NCBI GenBank assembly: GCA_905221615.1
Contig: CAJNDT010005556.1
Location: 1,974,691 to 2,038,690 of the forward strand
Source: Symbiodinium sp. CCMP2592
Taxonomy: Eukaryota > Sar > Dinophyceae > Suessiales > Symbiodiniaceae
Direction of reading: 5' to 3'
DNA length: 64,000 nt
Position numbers and translations under genes: made by a program. Positions 9,549 to 19,174 of this stretch are shown piece after piece. The notes beneath the pieces were generated by a model. The model worked only from the letters and a program-made list of their open reading frames with translations. It was not told the origin of the DNA and ran no database searches. Position 1 is the first letter of the stretch; the number at the start of each line of letters is the position of its first letter.

Positions 9549-11010
9549 GGTTTGGAGGTCTAGGGATTTAGCATTTAGGGGCTCTACGAAATCAGGTATT
9601 TGCAATGCATGGCCAGCTCGTTAGGGGCCCACATCAACCTGAAAACCATTCACACAGTGTCTTAAGATTTCAACCGGTGTTCATCACTGGTCTACCTTGA
9701 GTGTTCTTTTCGGATGTCTCTCGGCAGCGGGGCCGTGAGATCCCAATTGCGTCATAAAGCTCTGACTCCCAAAATCGAATCGTGAAGTTCAATCTTGTGA
9801 TGCCCTGCACCGTGCGGTTTACCTCCAGTCCCTTCCTCCAAATAAGTCGGGTTGGGACTGCCAGCAATAATGAGCCAGACAGTAAACAACGACCGTTTCC
9901 TAAGCCCCATGCCGCAATGCCCTTAGCCCCCAATTAAAAACCCGAAAGACCTGCTCCTTTCGGCTAAGTATCACCTTGCCCTAAAACTTAAAGCCCTAAG
10001 CCCTAAAGCACTAAAGGTAAAGCCCTAAACTGTAAAGCCCTCAACCCTGGAGCCCTAAACAATGAAACTCTGAAGCCCTAAAGCCCAAAAAGCACCCAAA
10101 ACTACAGCTCTGGTCCTGTCGGTTTAGAACTGCTGTAGTCTTGGCTCTATTAAAGCTGATACCCCCCCCCCTCCCTCCCCCCATGCTTTTCCAATTAACT
10201 TTCAATTGTGGGCCCGAAACCACAAAATTCCGGTGGCCGGGAGTTTCTATATAAGGACGGCTTTTGATATTCGGGGGAAGGGATTACTCAGAATAGGAAT
10301 TGCTAATTTCGAAACCCTACATTCCACTATATAGGTACTTTGGACCCTCTGGGTGCCCTATACCCTAAACCCTAAACCCTAAACCGGGGCATCTGAGAAA
10401 CTCAAGGCCCTTACGGTTTAGGCTTCATACTAGGGTCCATGGTCCCAAAAGAAGGTCTATGTCAGGGCACCTTATACCCCGAAGCTTTTCAGCCCTAAAC
10501 CCTAAACCCTAAAATCCTAAACCCTGAACCACCCACTTCAACAATAAAAGCTCAGGACGCCCCAAGTCATTATAGATCCGAGACCCCTACACCCTAAACA
10601 TCTAAACCTCAAACCGTGCTAAACCCCAAACCCTATTAAACCCTACCCCTGACCCTAAGCGTCCCTGTACCTAATGATCATATACTCTCCCAAATGTTAG
10701 GCTACATAACTACTATCATAAATCTAAGTGCGTTATTATTGAGTCCTTAAAGCCCTACAAAACCCAAACCCTACTAACACCCTAAAGCCCTACTAAACTC
10801 TAAACCCTAAATCCAGTCCTAAGGTTCAGCAGTTGCGCTCCGAGTATGTGCCCGCGGCGCCACGGGGTCTTCGCATGGAAGCCGGAGGAAAGCAGGCGTC
10901 GTTCCGTTTTGGATTTAGGCTTCAGGTTTTAGGGTTCAGAGTTGAAGGTTTAGGGATCCAAAGACTCCACTCCCTGGGCGGGCGTTGTGCCGGTTGGGTT
11001 TAAGAGAACT

Positions 11011-11114
11011 TGGAGGGGCAGGGCACTGAGTAAGTATGGTAGAAGTAGAGTTATAAGTACCCTAAAGGAAAACCCTACTTATCACCGACTTATTAAGTCC
11101 CCTGGGCCCCCAAG
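11011..11114. mobile_element. MITE-like inverted repeat, family E, diverged copy
   Basis: CTTGGAGGGGCAGGGCACTG and the complementary end CCCCTGGGCCCCCAAG resemble family E, with ACTTATTAAGTC near the right arm. It is more diverged than the other two copies. Confidence 0.45.
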
Positions 11115-11133
11115 TAAGCCCTAAAACTCCTAA

Positions 11134-11248
11134 ACCCCATAGATCCCTTTAAGGAACCCCATAGATCCCTTTAAGGAACCGTTTAGATCCCTTTAAGGAA
11201 CCCTTTTGATCCCTTCAAGGAACCCTATAGATCCCATTAAGGAACCCT
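11134..11248. repeat. Short tandem array of TAGATCCCTTTAAGGAACCC
   Basis: Five or more copies of a ~21-base unit containing ATCCCTTTAAGGAACC. The same unit, in either orientation, appears near 4,540, 5,960-6,020, 42,720, 43,205-43,290 and 44,460. Confidence 0.75.
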
Positions 11249-11815
11249 AGGGCAAACGGGTAAACCCTGAGCCTTTCCACCAGCAGGAGGAGCTCGACTC
11301 TGACGAGCTGCGCGATTTCCCATGCCCGCCTTCTTCAGTGGAGGCGCGGAGCTTGGCCGGTCATTTTCAAAATCAGGGTTTAGGGTATCCGAAACCCTAC
11401 CGTTTTTGGCTGATCATTTTTCAATATCAGGGTTTAGGGTCTACCTGGGGATCCGAAACCCTACCGTTTCCAGGGTTCTACCCTCTAACTAAGGGGTCAT
11501 AGCCTACAATTTGGAGGGTTTGGGGTCACAGGTAGGGTCTAGGATCTAATTGGGGTCTAGGGTTTAGGGTCAAGGGTCATAGGTTTCCCTAACGTACAGT
11601 GGTATCCTTAAACGAGTTCCTCAAATTAGGATCGCCAGGCCCATCAACCACCAGCCCGTAACCTTATACCTTCGGGGTACTTAGAAATAATCTTGAGTTT
11701 TTCGTTATTAGAATCCCTACGAAACAGCTAAATAGAAATTGTTGCTAGGGTTCTAAGTTCAGTATAGTAACCCTTAAACCCAAACCACCCTGAACCTTAA
11801 GTCCTAAATATCAAA

Positions 11816-11949
11816 ACGGAAAAGGAGGGACCCTTAATGGGGACCCCTACCCTATAATGGGATATATAATGGGTATATAGTGGCTATAATGGCTATATTA
11901 TGTGTATATACCCTAGGGGTCCTTGTTAAGGGTCCCTCCTTTTACCCTT
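11816..11949. mobile_element. MITE-like element, family C, copy 2
   Basis: AAAAGGAGGGACCCTTAATG at the left and its complement (TTAAGGGTCCCTCCTTTT) at the right, with a TATATAATGGGTATATAG centre. Closely matches 3,801-3,938, which lies in a PPR intron. Confidence 0.6.
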
Positions 11950-12566
11950 AGATAAATCCTAAATAGTCAACCTCAAGCCCTCATCCAACAAGCTCAGACT
12001 TCGGACAGCACCGTCACTGCCAAACTCTGTATATCAACCTTACACCAATGCCTGGAGCTTTAGTTGTAGCAGTTCTTGGATGGTAACCGTTTTTGATGCG
12101 ACAGTGTCGCGGTTCAGGGTCCAGGCATGCTCTGGATGAAGTTTTCTGTTTTGACGGGGTCTTAGTTGAAGGGTCCGGGGGGCTTCGTGTTTTGACACAG
12201 GGCGTTCAGGACTTGGGTTTCCAGCGTTTGGGGCATGCGCTTGGGTCAAGGGTTTCGAGCAGGGCATACCCTAGAATCCCGAAGCATACCAAGCCTTTCT
12301 CTAAATCCCAAACCCTTGCAAACCCCATAAACCTGAACCTCAAGCCTGAAAAGCCCTAAACCCTAAACCCAAACCCTAAACCCTATACCCTAAACTCGTC
12401 AACCCCAGACCCTGTACCCTGAACTCTTAAGCCCGATGCCCAAAACCCTGAACTCCTAAGCCCCATACCCTATACCCTAAACTCCTCAACCCCGTACCCT
12501 ACACTCTTCAGTTGCGAGCCTCCAGGTGTTTAGATAGTGACGGGGGAACTTTAAACTTTTTGGCCT

Positions 12567-12592
12567 TATATATATATATATATATATATATA
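12567..12592. repeat. (TA)n microsatellite
   Basis: About 13 uninterrupted TA units. Confidence 0.9.
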
Positions 12593-13054
12593 CTAGCTCT
12601 ATCTTAGAAAGTTTGCACTTTGGGGGGGCCCGGTTGCTGTCAGCGGGTTTGGGCGCGCAGCAAAGTCAAAGTCTTAAATCCGGTTTAGCCAGGACCCCTC
12701 TGGCCCTTTAATGGAGCCCTTGTGGCCCTTTATAGTGGGTATGTAGGGTATAGTAGAAGGTATTTAGGTGGGGGTGTCTAAGAAATCAAGGTTTAGGATT
12801 TATGGTTTGGGGGTTTAGGGCTCCAAATCAACAACCCGCAAGCCGCAAGCCATACACTACGACCGGCGAAGTTTTGAAACCCAGTAATTGCGGGTTTTGC
12901 GGTTCTACAGCCCTTCAACGTCTGTTGAGGCAGCTTTTCGCACATCTCGGAGTGCTCAAAAGGTGGGATGAGAAGGCAGGTAGGAGTCGTCAGGATCTCT
13001 TATATACAAGGATTCTTACTTTGGGATTATATACCCCCACCTACCTCCATCCCA

Positions 13055-13205
13055 CCTTCGCAGCCCTTTGACTATCAGGTCTGGTCGACTGCAGACACCG
13101 TGGACACCATCAAGTTTCTTTATCCGAACGGCGCTTACCTCACAGGCCTCCATCGGCGCAAGGGGGCTTCGGACTCCAACGCGACGTTTGATGAACTAAA
13201 TCCTG
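13055..13205 (+). CDS. Possible isolated exon or gene fragment
   Basis: About 45 codons read without a stop with ordinary amino-acid composition, including TADTVDTIKFLYPNG and LHRRKGASDSNATFDELN. The piece follows a pyrimidine-rich tract ending CGCAG. An upstream frame ending LGVLKRWDEKA at about 12,977 could be a neighbouring exon, but joining them at the obvious donor GCAG|GTAGG does not keep the frame. No family recognised. It may be a relic. Confidence 0.25.
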
Positions 13206-13386
13206 CAGTACTTTTAAGTGTTCCTTTAAGGGATCTTTTGGAGTTTCGGGTTTAGGGCTCCCTTAAGGGATCTTTTGAGGGTTTAACAGGGTTTGGTCGG
13301 GATTTAGTGGGGTTGAGGGTTAAATCCTGCATTACTGAAATGACACTAGACTTTGGGAATTAGGGTATATTCCTTATTATTCCTTA

Positions 13387-13430
13387 ACCCTTTGCGCCGA
13401 ACCAGAACCACAGGGTTTAGATCAACAAGG
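13387..13430 (+). repeat. Left arm of 44-bp island-flanking inverted repeat
   Basis: ACCCTTTGCGCCGAACCAGA and the following 24 bases are matched as a reverse complement at 42,344-42,387, about 40 of 44 bases identical by eye. It marks the point where telomere-like DNA gives way to the gene island. Confidence 0.75.
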
Positions 13431-13434
13431 CTTA

Positions 13435-13760
13435 TATGAAAGGAACCCAAAATCTCATTTTTGTATGTGGTTGGCTTTATTTGTGTTTAAAAGTGTTTTT
13501 TGTATTTAAAAGTATTGTTTTGTATTTAAAAGTTTTTTAAATAGGTTTTTTTGTGTTTTACAGTTGTTAAAATTCTTTTATTTTATTTTTGGTGTAAAAA
13601 AATACATGTTTGTGAATTTTGTTTCTGAGTGAGTCAATTGGCTTCCTGTTGTTCTACCTGGTTTCCTGCTGCTGTATGTCTACAAAATTGTTGTTTATTT
13701 GTTGTTGAAGTTAATAATTTTTAATATTTAATCTTTTTAAATAGTTTTGGGTTGTGATTG
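13435..13760 (+). repeat. T-rich TTTAAAAG tract, left edge of island
   Basis: Low-complexity T-rich DNA with repeated TATTTAAAAGT. A similar tract lies at 41,960-42,330 inside the other arm. Both are T-rich on the plus strand, so the tracts are direct while the 44-bp arms are inverted. No gene seen. Confidence 0.7.
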
Positions 13761-13850
13761 AACAAAGAAGGGAGGCCGTAGTGACATGTTGACTTGCCTT
13801 GAGATCTTGCCCTTACCCACACGGATCGACTGCCCTTCTCGGTTCGTGGG

Positions 13851-14014
13851 CACCGTTGGCCGGGTGTCAGGTTATGAGGCGATTGTATCTAGACCGCCTT
13901 GGGGCCAACGTGCCAGGGCAGTGGCATATGACACCCGGACAAATGGGCTAAAGTGCCGGGTGGGGCGGTTGAGGGGTTGTTCGCAGCCGTGCTTACAGCC
14001 TTGAAGGGGAGGCC
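13851..14014 (+). ncRNA. Putative structured RNA repeat, unit i
   Basis: Hairpin 1 pairs GCACC with GGTGT (one G-U) around loop GTTGGCCG. The middle carries TTGGGGCCAACG. Hairpin 2 pairs CACCCGG (13,932-13,938) with CCGGGTG (13,956-13,962) around a 17-base loop containing ATGGGCTAAAG. A GGGGAGGCC box ends the unit at 14,014. Stem sequences differ in other units but stay paired. Confidence 0.55.
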
Positions 14015-14118
14015 ATCCATGCTTGTCGTCACGTTTTGTTAGGGAGCCTTGCGACTTGGATCGACAGAGGCAGAGTGCCACCTTACCCACACGGATCGAC
14101 TGCCCATCTCGGTTCGTG

Positions 14119-14285
14119 GACACCGTTGGCCGGGTGTCAGGTGTTGTCGATGGTACCTGGACCGCCTTGGGGCCAACGTGCCAGGGCAGTGGCATATGAC
14201 ACCCGGGCACATGGGCTAAAGTGCCGGGTGGGGTGGTCCAGTGGTTGTGGCTTTTTTATTTTTCTCCCAACCAGGAGGGGAGGCC
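14119..14285 (+). ncRNA. Putative structured RNA repeat, unit ii
   Basis: Hairpin 1 GACACC/GGTGTC (14,119-14,124 with 14,133-14,138), loop GTTGGCCG. Hairpin 2 CACCCGG/CCGGGTG (14,200-14,206 with 14,224-14,230), loop 17 bases with ATGGGCTAA. Box GGGGAGGCC at 14,277-14,285. A GGCAGAGTGCC motif lies about 50 bases upstream, near 14,066. Confidence 0.6.
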
Positions 14286-14742
14286 ATCCATGCTTGTCAC
14301 GTTAGTTAGGGAGCCTTGCGACTTGGATCGACAGAGGCAGAGTGCCAGTCGAGCCTCTCGAGGTTGCCTTACTTAAGTCCCTGCCCCATCGGGGTTGCTC
14401 CCCACACCGTTGGCCAGGTCTAAGTGTTCGGTTTGAATCCAAGCCTAGTGAACGCCTTCTCTTCCATTTCCTTCTCTCCCATCGGTCTTCATCGGCTTCC
14501 AGCCCATCGAGAAGTGGATGCCAACTGCTGGGATCTCAGCATCAGCTTGCTTCAGCTACTTCCATTATTATGGTACAGTCCTGGCACCGAGGCTCATGAC
14601 GAGGATCCTGAGGACATGCTGCCATCGCAGAGGACAAGCTGCCTTGCATAGTCAGTGAGCGTGTCATGTATCGCAACTTGCCGCTGCAGCAGTTGTGCTC
14701 GCTGTTGCCCTGCGTAATCTACTATAGTCGTGTTACAGCTGC
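14286..14742 (+). other. Non-coding spacer before the tandem duplication
   Basis: No gene supported. It holds a GGCAGAGTGCC motif near 14,336 followed directly by CAGTCGAGCCTCTCGAGG, a small hairpin also seen after the motif at 34,534 and, in altered form, at 35,175. A partial hairpin-1 sequence (CACACCGTTGGCC) lies near 14,404. Confidence 0.5.
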
Positions 14743-14788
14743 TCTGTCTCAAGTCTAAGTCGTAGTAGGCCCCCCTGCAAGCCGGCAG

Positions 14789-15127
14789 ATGTCGTCGACG
14801 TCGTGGAGTGACAGTGAGTCTGTGGGCTCGGACTGGGTTCTGGTTGACGATGAGGGTGCAAGCACTGCGGGCTCGGTCGCGGACAGTTTTGACGACGATG
14901 ATTCTGTGATTCCGTTCGACACGATGCTAGAGGAGTGCTTTACGACATTCTGGATGTTTCTGAATTCTCAAGAGCGTGGGCAAGTCTTGCAAGTAGCCTG
15001 GTCTGTCAATGAGCAGATCATGTTCACACTCTTTCCGAGACTTCGGCGGGATTTTCGGCAAGGCAGAGTGCCAGGAATTTTATATTACAATGTGTCAGAC
15101 GAATTTCTGGCGTTACTGCTTCAATGA
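14789..15127 (+). CDS. Small acidic protein, tandem copy 1
   Basis: A 112-residue protein of unknown function. It begins MSSTSWSDSESVGSDW, has a DSFDDDD acidic stretch near residue 35 and a hydrophobic/aromatic segment (TTFWMFLNS) near 52-60, and ends with a conserved YNVSDEF block. A GRVP read-through of the GGCAGAGTGCC motif lies near residue 92. The neighbouring copy (117 residues) keeps the start, the acidic stretch and the C terminus and differs in the middle. The stop overlaps an ATG (ATGA) opening a 48-codon frame with cysteines. No signal peptide or membrane segment. Retention in two diverged copies suggests a real gene; an intron leading into the cysteine frame is possible. Confidence 0.6.
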   Translation: MSSTSWSDSESVGSDWVLVDDEGASTAGSVADSFDDDDSVIPFDTMLEECFTTFWMFLNSQERGQVLQVAWSVNEQIMFTLFPRLRRDFRQGRVPGILYYNVSDEFLALLLQ

Positions 15128-15270
15128 TTTGTCGTGTTTGTACAGCCTCCGAGACCGTATTACGGATGTTGGGGAAGGCAGAGTGCCGGGTTTGCGTGTG
15201 TTTAGAGGATTTTGAATTCGACGATCTCGCCAGCAGAGCTAGACTGTCCGATTTGAGACCTCAGCGGTAG
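15124..15270 (+). CDS. Small CRVC frame overlapping copy 1 by ATGA
   Basis: 48 codons: MICRVC near the start, then AECRVCVCLEDFEFDDL and RPQR at the end. The CxxC followed by CLEDF resembles the first half of a RING finger, but no Cys-His second half follows. It could be a small protein, a downstream exon of the acidic gene, or the product of re-initiation at the ATGA overlap. The same frame in the second unit is almost unchanged. Confidence 0.35.
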   Translation: MICRVCTASETVLRMLGKAECRVCVCLEDFEFDDLASRARLSDLRPQR

Positions 15271-15654
15271 TGTGCGCAACTTGGATTCAAAACGGTTACC
15301 CAGCATGACATGCTGACTACACAGTGCCGGGTGGCAGTGATGTCCTCAGGACCCTGCTGTCTCCGAGGCTGGCTGCCTGCCTGCCTGCCTGCATAGTCTG
15401 TCAGTGAGTTGCCTTGCACCATACATGATCGACATCTGTCTGCCGGCCAGGGAATCAAGTGATTCATTCATACTGATGTAACAGTAGTAACACAATGTTA
15501 CATATCATTGATTAATGTACTGTATAGTGATGCATTAGTCACTGTTAATGTTTTAATCTTTGGACAATTGAAGTGTGCTCGATGAAAGCAGTGATCCCGA
15601 CGACCTGCTCTGTCTCTAGTCTAAGTCGTAGTAGGCCTCCGTGCAAGCCGGCAG

Positions 15655-16008
15655 ATGTCGTCGACGTCGTGGAGTGACAGTGAGTCTCTGGGCTCGGTCT
15701 CGGACTTATTGGCTGTTGGCGAGTTTGCAAGCACTGCGGCGTTTGGGGGTTCGTTTGTGGGCTCGGTCGCGGACAGTTTTGACGACGATGATTATGTGAT
15801 TTATTTCGACGAGCTGCTAGAGGAGTCCTTTTCGACATTGTGGATGTTTCTGAATTCTGAAGAGCGTGGGCAAGTCTTGCAAGTAGACTGGCATATCAAT
15901 GACATGATCCTGTGCGTACTCGTTCCGAGATTTGTGCGGCAAGGCAGAGTGCCAGGAATTTTACATTACAATGTGTCAGACGAATTTGTGTCGTCACTGA
16001 ATCAATGA
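15655..16008 (+). CDS. Small acidic protein, tandem copy 2
   Basis: A 117-residue relative of the protein at 14,789. It shares MSSTSWSDSES, SVADSFDDDD, LWMFLNS, ERGQVLQV and the GRVPGIL/YNVSDEF end, with an extra LAVGEFASTAAFGGSFVGS segment in the N-terminal third. Function unknown. The GGCAGAGTGCC motif is read as GRVP at the same place as in copy 1, so this insertion predates the tandem duplication. The stop again overlaps the ATG of the CRVC frame. Confidence 0.6.
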   Translation: MSSTSWSDSESLGSVSDLLAVGEFASTAAFGGSFVGSVADSFDDDDYVIYFDELLEESFSTLWMFLNSEERGQVLQVDWHINDMILCVLVPRFVRQGRVPGILHYNVSDEFVSSLNQ

Positions 16009-16151
16009 TTTGTCGTGTTTGTACAGCCTCCGAGACCGTATTACGGATGTTGGGGAAGGCAGAGTGCCGGGTTTGCGTGTGCTTAGAGGATTTTGAATTC
16101 GACGATCTCGCCAGCAGAGCTAGACTGTCCGATTTGAGACCTCAGCGGTAG
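16005..16151 (+). CDS. Small CRVC frame overlapping copy 2 by ATGA
   Basis: Same 48-codon frame as 15,124-15,270, nearly identical in DNA although the upstream genes have diverged. Contains CRVC twice and CLEDFEFDDL. Incomplete RING-like pattern; function not assigned. Confidence 0.35.
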   Translation: MICRVCTASETVLRMLGKAECRVCVCLEDFEFDDLASRARLSDLRPQR

Positions 16152-16455
16152 TGTGCGCAACTTGGATTCAAAAAGGTTACCCAGCATGACATGCTGACTA
16201 CACAGTGCCGGGTGGCAGTGATGTCCTCAGGACCCTGCTGTCTCCGAGGCTGGCTGCCTGCCTGCCTGCCTGCATAGTCTGTCAGTGAGTTGCCTTGCAC
16301 CATACATGATCGACATCTGCCGGCCAGGGAATCAAGTGATTCATTCATACTGATGTAACAGTAGTAACACAATGTTACATATCATTGGTTAATGTACTGT
16401 ATAGTGATGCATTAGTCACTGTTAATGTTTTAATCGTTGGACAATTGGGTGCTCG

Positions 16456-17754
16456 ATGAAAGCAGTGATGCCGACGACCGTTTCAAGGTGCTCAGGGAGT
16501 TCCGAGGCAGAGTGCCAGACTTCTGCTGCTGACCATCAGAATCAGGCCAATCACATTGACCTTGGCAGTGATTACTGGAACGAAGCCGTGCAACAACTTC
16601 GGTGGAATTGTTTACACTGTGGCAGATCAGCTGCCGACTATACCACCGGGCTCCGAAAGATCCAAAGGGCTGCACAATTGGATCAACGAATCAAATTGGC
16701 AGTTGAGGCCATCTCAGATTTCGGAGATATGGATATGAAGTTGTACAAAGCATGGACCGGCCAGACAGATGTGCTGCCTGGGTCGATCCCGCCACCTCGG
16801 CCATGCCAGCATGATGTCGAGACGTGGCCCATGGATGATGTTTTGATTTACGACCATCCCCAGTGGCAACTGTTTGTTGGCAGTATTGGTTGCCCGATCC
16901 GATATGACCAGCTCCGGGTCAAGCCTGACATTGTCATCTCTATGAATGCAGATGACAGACCTCGGAATTTTGAGCCATGGGACTGGTATCAGTATTTGGC
17001 GAATTGTGGACCGTTTGGCACTGCACATCTTCGGTATGGTGGCTGGGATCAAACACATGCCAATGACTTTGATGCTGAACAAAGAAGTCATGAGTTCAAG
17101 ACCATTTGGCGCCGCCTCATTTCAGATTTCAGAAAGATTATGATGTGCTGGCAGCGCTCAGCAGAGGAGTTCAGCCAGAGTCAAAGGCAGAGTGCCATCA
17201 AGGGCAAAATGATGGGCAAGGCCAATGGCGGCAGGGGCAAGGGCAAGACAATCAGCAAGGGCTACAGCGGCCCCTGTCAGGTTTCCAATCACATGCAAAG
17301 CCAGAAGGCATCGACGAAGGGCTCATTTGGCTATGGCTGCTCCTATGACAAGGGCTTCAGCAAGGGAAGTGACATGGGCAGCCTGTTCGGAAGAGCCGCT
17401 GATGGAAGGCAGAGTGCCGATGGAAGGCAGAGTGCCTTGAAGGTGGCCGATGAGACATTCCCTGGTGAGCTCGGTAATGCTCTTGCTTTGTTGGAGGCGA
17501 TGAAGCTTCAGGGAGGTGGTCGGAAGCGTGGAGGCAAGAAGAGGCCAATTCGTGTGCTTGTCCATTGCTACGGTGGCATTAACAGGACCTGTGCTGCTTA
17601 TTGTGTCCTAGTCATGGCCTTTGCCTCGATGACCATGGAACAAGCCATTGTCAGGTGGATCAACCACCGAGCCTACTATGCTCCATTCCGGGATCGTGAG
17701 TACATGATTGAAGCACTGCTGGAAATGCAGGATGAGCTGCACACGTACAGTTGA
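16456..17754 (+). CDS. Protein with Cys-based phosphatase (PTP/DSP-like) loop
   Basis: 432 residues from the first ATG. The C-terminal part has HCYGGINRT at residues 370-378, preceded by the hydrophobic strand IRVLV and followed by a helix. This fits the HCx5R(S/T) P-loop of protein tyrosine and dual-specificity phosphatases, with Cys371 as nucleophile and Arg377 as phosphate-binding residue. Upstream, VKPDIVISMNADDRP fits a strand of the fold. I could not place the general-acid Asp with certainty. Between them lies a low-complexity insert rich in G, K and S (GKANGGRGKGK), with GGCAGAGTGCC read as RQSA three times, once as the tandem GRQSADGRQSA. An early AEC is the same motif in another frame. 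A CLHC pair lies near residue 55. Substrate unknown. A second ATG lies four codons downstream; the first codons come from the tandem repeat. Confidence 0.65.
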   Translation: MKAVMPTTVSRCSGSSEAECQTSAADHQNQANHIDLGSDYWNEAVQQLRWNCLHCGRSAADYTTGLRKIQRAAQLDQRIKLAVEAISDFGDMDMKLYKAWTGQTDVLPGSIPPPRPCQHDVETWPMDDVLIYDHPQWQLFVGSIGCPIRYDQLRVKPDIVISMNADDRPRNFEPWDWYQYLANCGPFGTAHLRYGGWDQTHANDFDAEQRSHEFKTIWRRLISDFRKIMMCWQRSAEEFSQSQRQSAIKGKMMGKANGGRGKGKTISKGYSGPCQVSNHMQSQKASTKGSFGYGCSYDKGFSKGSDMGSLFGRAADGRQSADGRQSALKVADETFPGELGNALALLEAMKLQGGGRKRGGKKRPIRVLVHCYGGINRTCAAYCVLVMAFASMTMEQAIVRWINHRAYYAPFRDREYMIEALLEMQDELHTYS

Positions 17755-18229
17755 TCATCGACACTGAACCCGAAGTCCATGGTCAAACAGTTCTGCTCCA
17801 ATGAATGATTCTGAGCCGTCGAAATTTGTGTCCCGACACTGGCCCAGCCAGAGAGTCCTGGACCCGACACTGGACTGCTGGCTGGAAGTGAAACACAGTC
17901 CTTACCTTGATAAGGCTAATAGTTACATTCCCACTTTCAGCTGGCAGTCACAGCTTAATTCGTGCTTTTAAACCTGGCTGCCGGTGTTACTGACTGAGCT
18001 TAAAAAGAAAGTGAGATCATGCCCGTCTCGGTTGTGGAAACTGTCAGTTCCTTTGTCGGTTGTGCCGACATGGTGATCAGGGCCGCTGGGGCGATTGGAT
18101 GAGTGAATCCAGCCGGCGACTCAGTGGGTGCAAGTGTGACTTTAACAGTCAGTCTCCGGTGATTGTAATGAGTGCTCATTTTTGCCTACTTGTGCTGTTG
18201 CAGCTGTCTGGGTTCCGGTGTAAGGCAGA
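17755..18229 (+). other. Spacer, no clear gene
   Basis: Likely 3' UTR of the phosphatase-like gene and the 5' part or introns of the next gene. Contains CCCGACACTGG repeats near 17,833 and 17,862. No promoter element recognised. Confidence 0.4.
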
Positions 18230-19174
18230 GTGCCCTTGTCCCATTTGTGCAGTGGGCAAGTCATTATCCGCCATGGAAAACACGGGCGCAGTTCGCCAGC
18301 GCACTCGGCTGCAAGAGTTTTCAAGTTGGCAGATGGCCAACTTGAGCAACGCCGGTCAATCCCAAAGAACAAGTCAGGTCGGGAAGGGAGGAAGGGAGGA
18401 GGAAAGCCAGGGCCAGGGCAGAGTGCCAGTGCGAGCAAGGGCGATCTTGGCAAGGGCAAGGGAAAGAAGGGCAAAATCCCGATGCAAGACCCCAACCAGA
18501 TCCTTTACACATACTTCATGTGCGTGGAGGACGTTTGGCAGGCAGTGGGCAGTGTATGTGATGATAATCATAGCATGTGTTGATTGTGAGTGTTTCTTAC
18601 TGCTTGACTGGATGTCTCCCTGCAGGTTCGATATGAATTCTTCAAAGCGAACGGCATCGCCGCTTGGGCGCAACCCGGTGCCACGCAGGATAACACTCAC
18701 AAAAGTTATCCGCACTGGTCCTTGCGCCCCACGGCCCAGACGGCCCTTCAACGCTACCAATGGTGGCCAAAGTGCATTAGATGGCCACTCAGATTCAAGC
18801 AATGCTTCGACGCTACATTTATTTATTATCTTATACCTACGGATCTTAATACTGACTAGAATCAAGTAGCAACTTCAACATGATCTCAGTTCAGGATCGA
18901 TCCACACGCACCGCCAGCTTACCTGAAGCTGGAACTCACCGGTGCAGGCATGCAAGTGATGATGGACAAAAGATGGCTCTATGCCTGTAATGAGGGCTGG
19001 GCGCGGGGGGTGGAGAATTTGACGCTGTGGGACGGGGAAGTCACCGACGGTGACCAAATCTTGTGGACCACGACCATGGTGAGATTCGCTTACGACGAAG
19101 ATGATCCGGAGGCCTGGAATGAAGAGCGTGTGGAAGATGAGGAGGATTACAACGAGTTCGAAGCCTATGATTGA
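18230..19174 (+). CDS. KGKGKKGK protein, multi-exon, ends approximate
   Basis: Function unknown. Three coding blocks are seen. Block 1 (about 18,230-18,542) has a basic GKGKGKKGKIPMQD segment and ends DPNQILYTYFMCVEDVWQ. Block 2 (18,626-18,859) starts VRYEFFKANGIAAW. A GC-AG intron of 83 bases (18,543-18,625, GCAGTGGG to CCCTGCAG) joins them in frame. Block 3 (to 19,174) is acidic with many D, E and aromatic residues (WLYACNEGW, then EDEEDYNEFEAYD). It probably belongs to the same gene through a further intron ending TCAG near 18,888, but block 2 also has its own stop at 18,859, so this is not settled. The start is not found: block 1 opens at a GGCAGAGTGCC motif without ATG. Confidence 0.45.

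Larger units (their letters stand above)
5330..13054. other. Gene-poor telomere-like DNA with MITE-like elements
   Basis: No gene is supported here. The stretch consists of CCCTAAA/TTTAGGG runs in both orientations, short inverted-repeat elements (listed), AT-rich microsatellites and unique DNA with only short open frames. Minus-strand frames near 8,620-8,850 and 9,670-9,930 lack motifs or splice support. No GGCAGAGTGCC motif was seen. Confidence 0.6.
14743..15607 (+). repeat. Tandem duplication, unit 1 (~865 bp)
   Basis: Starts CTGTCTCAAGTCTAAGTCGT and repeats from 15,608 with the same order of features. The 5' coding part has diverged between units, while the 3' ~420 bases are nearly identical. 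The unit contains a small acidic protein gene and the overlapping CRVC frame. Confidence 0.85.
15608..16455 (+). repeat. Tandem duplication, unit 2
   Basis: Repeats 14,743-15,607. The 3' part, from about 16,009 to 16,440, matches unit 1 with only a few changes. The unit's closing sequence (GCTCGATGAAAGCAGTGAT) becomes the start of the phosphatase-like gene at 16,456, so the duplication reaches into that gene's first codons. Confidence 0.85.

Noticed and set aside
8614-9933. Minus-strand frames at 8,614-8,850 and 9,670-9,933 with fairly normal composition
   Set aside because: No motif, no neighbouring exon and no convincing splice signals; kept out of the feature list.
1-13386. Telomere fusion or true chromosome end
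   Set aside because: TTTAGGG and CCCTAAA runs are short, degenerate, in both orientations and spread over many kilobases; near 650-1,530 the order is C-rich then G-rich, the opposite of a fusion.
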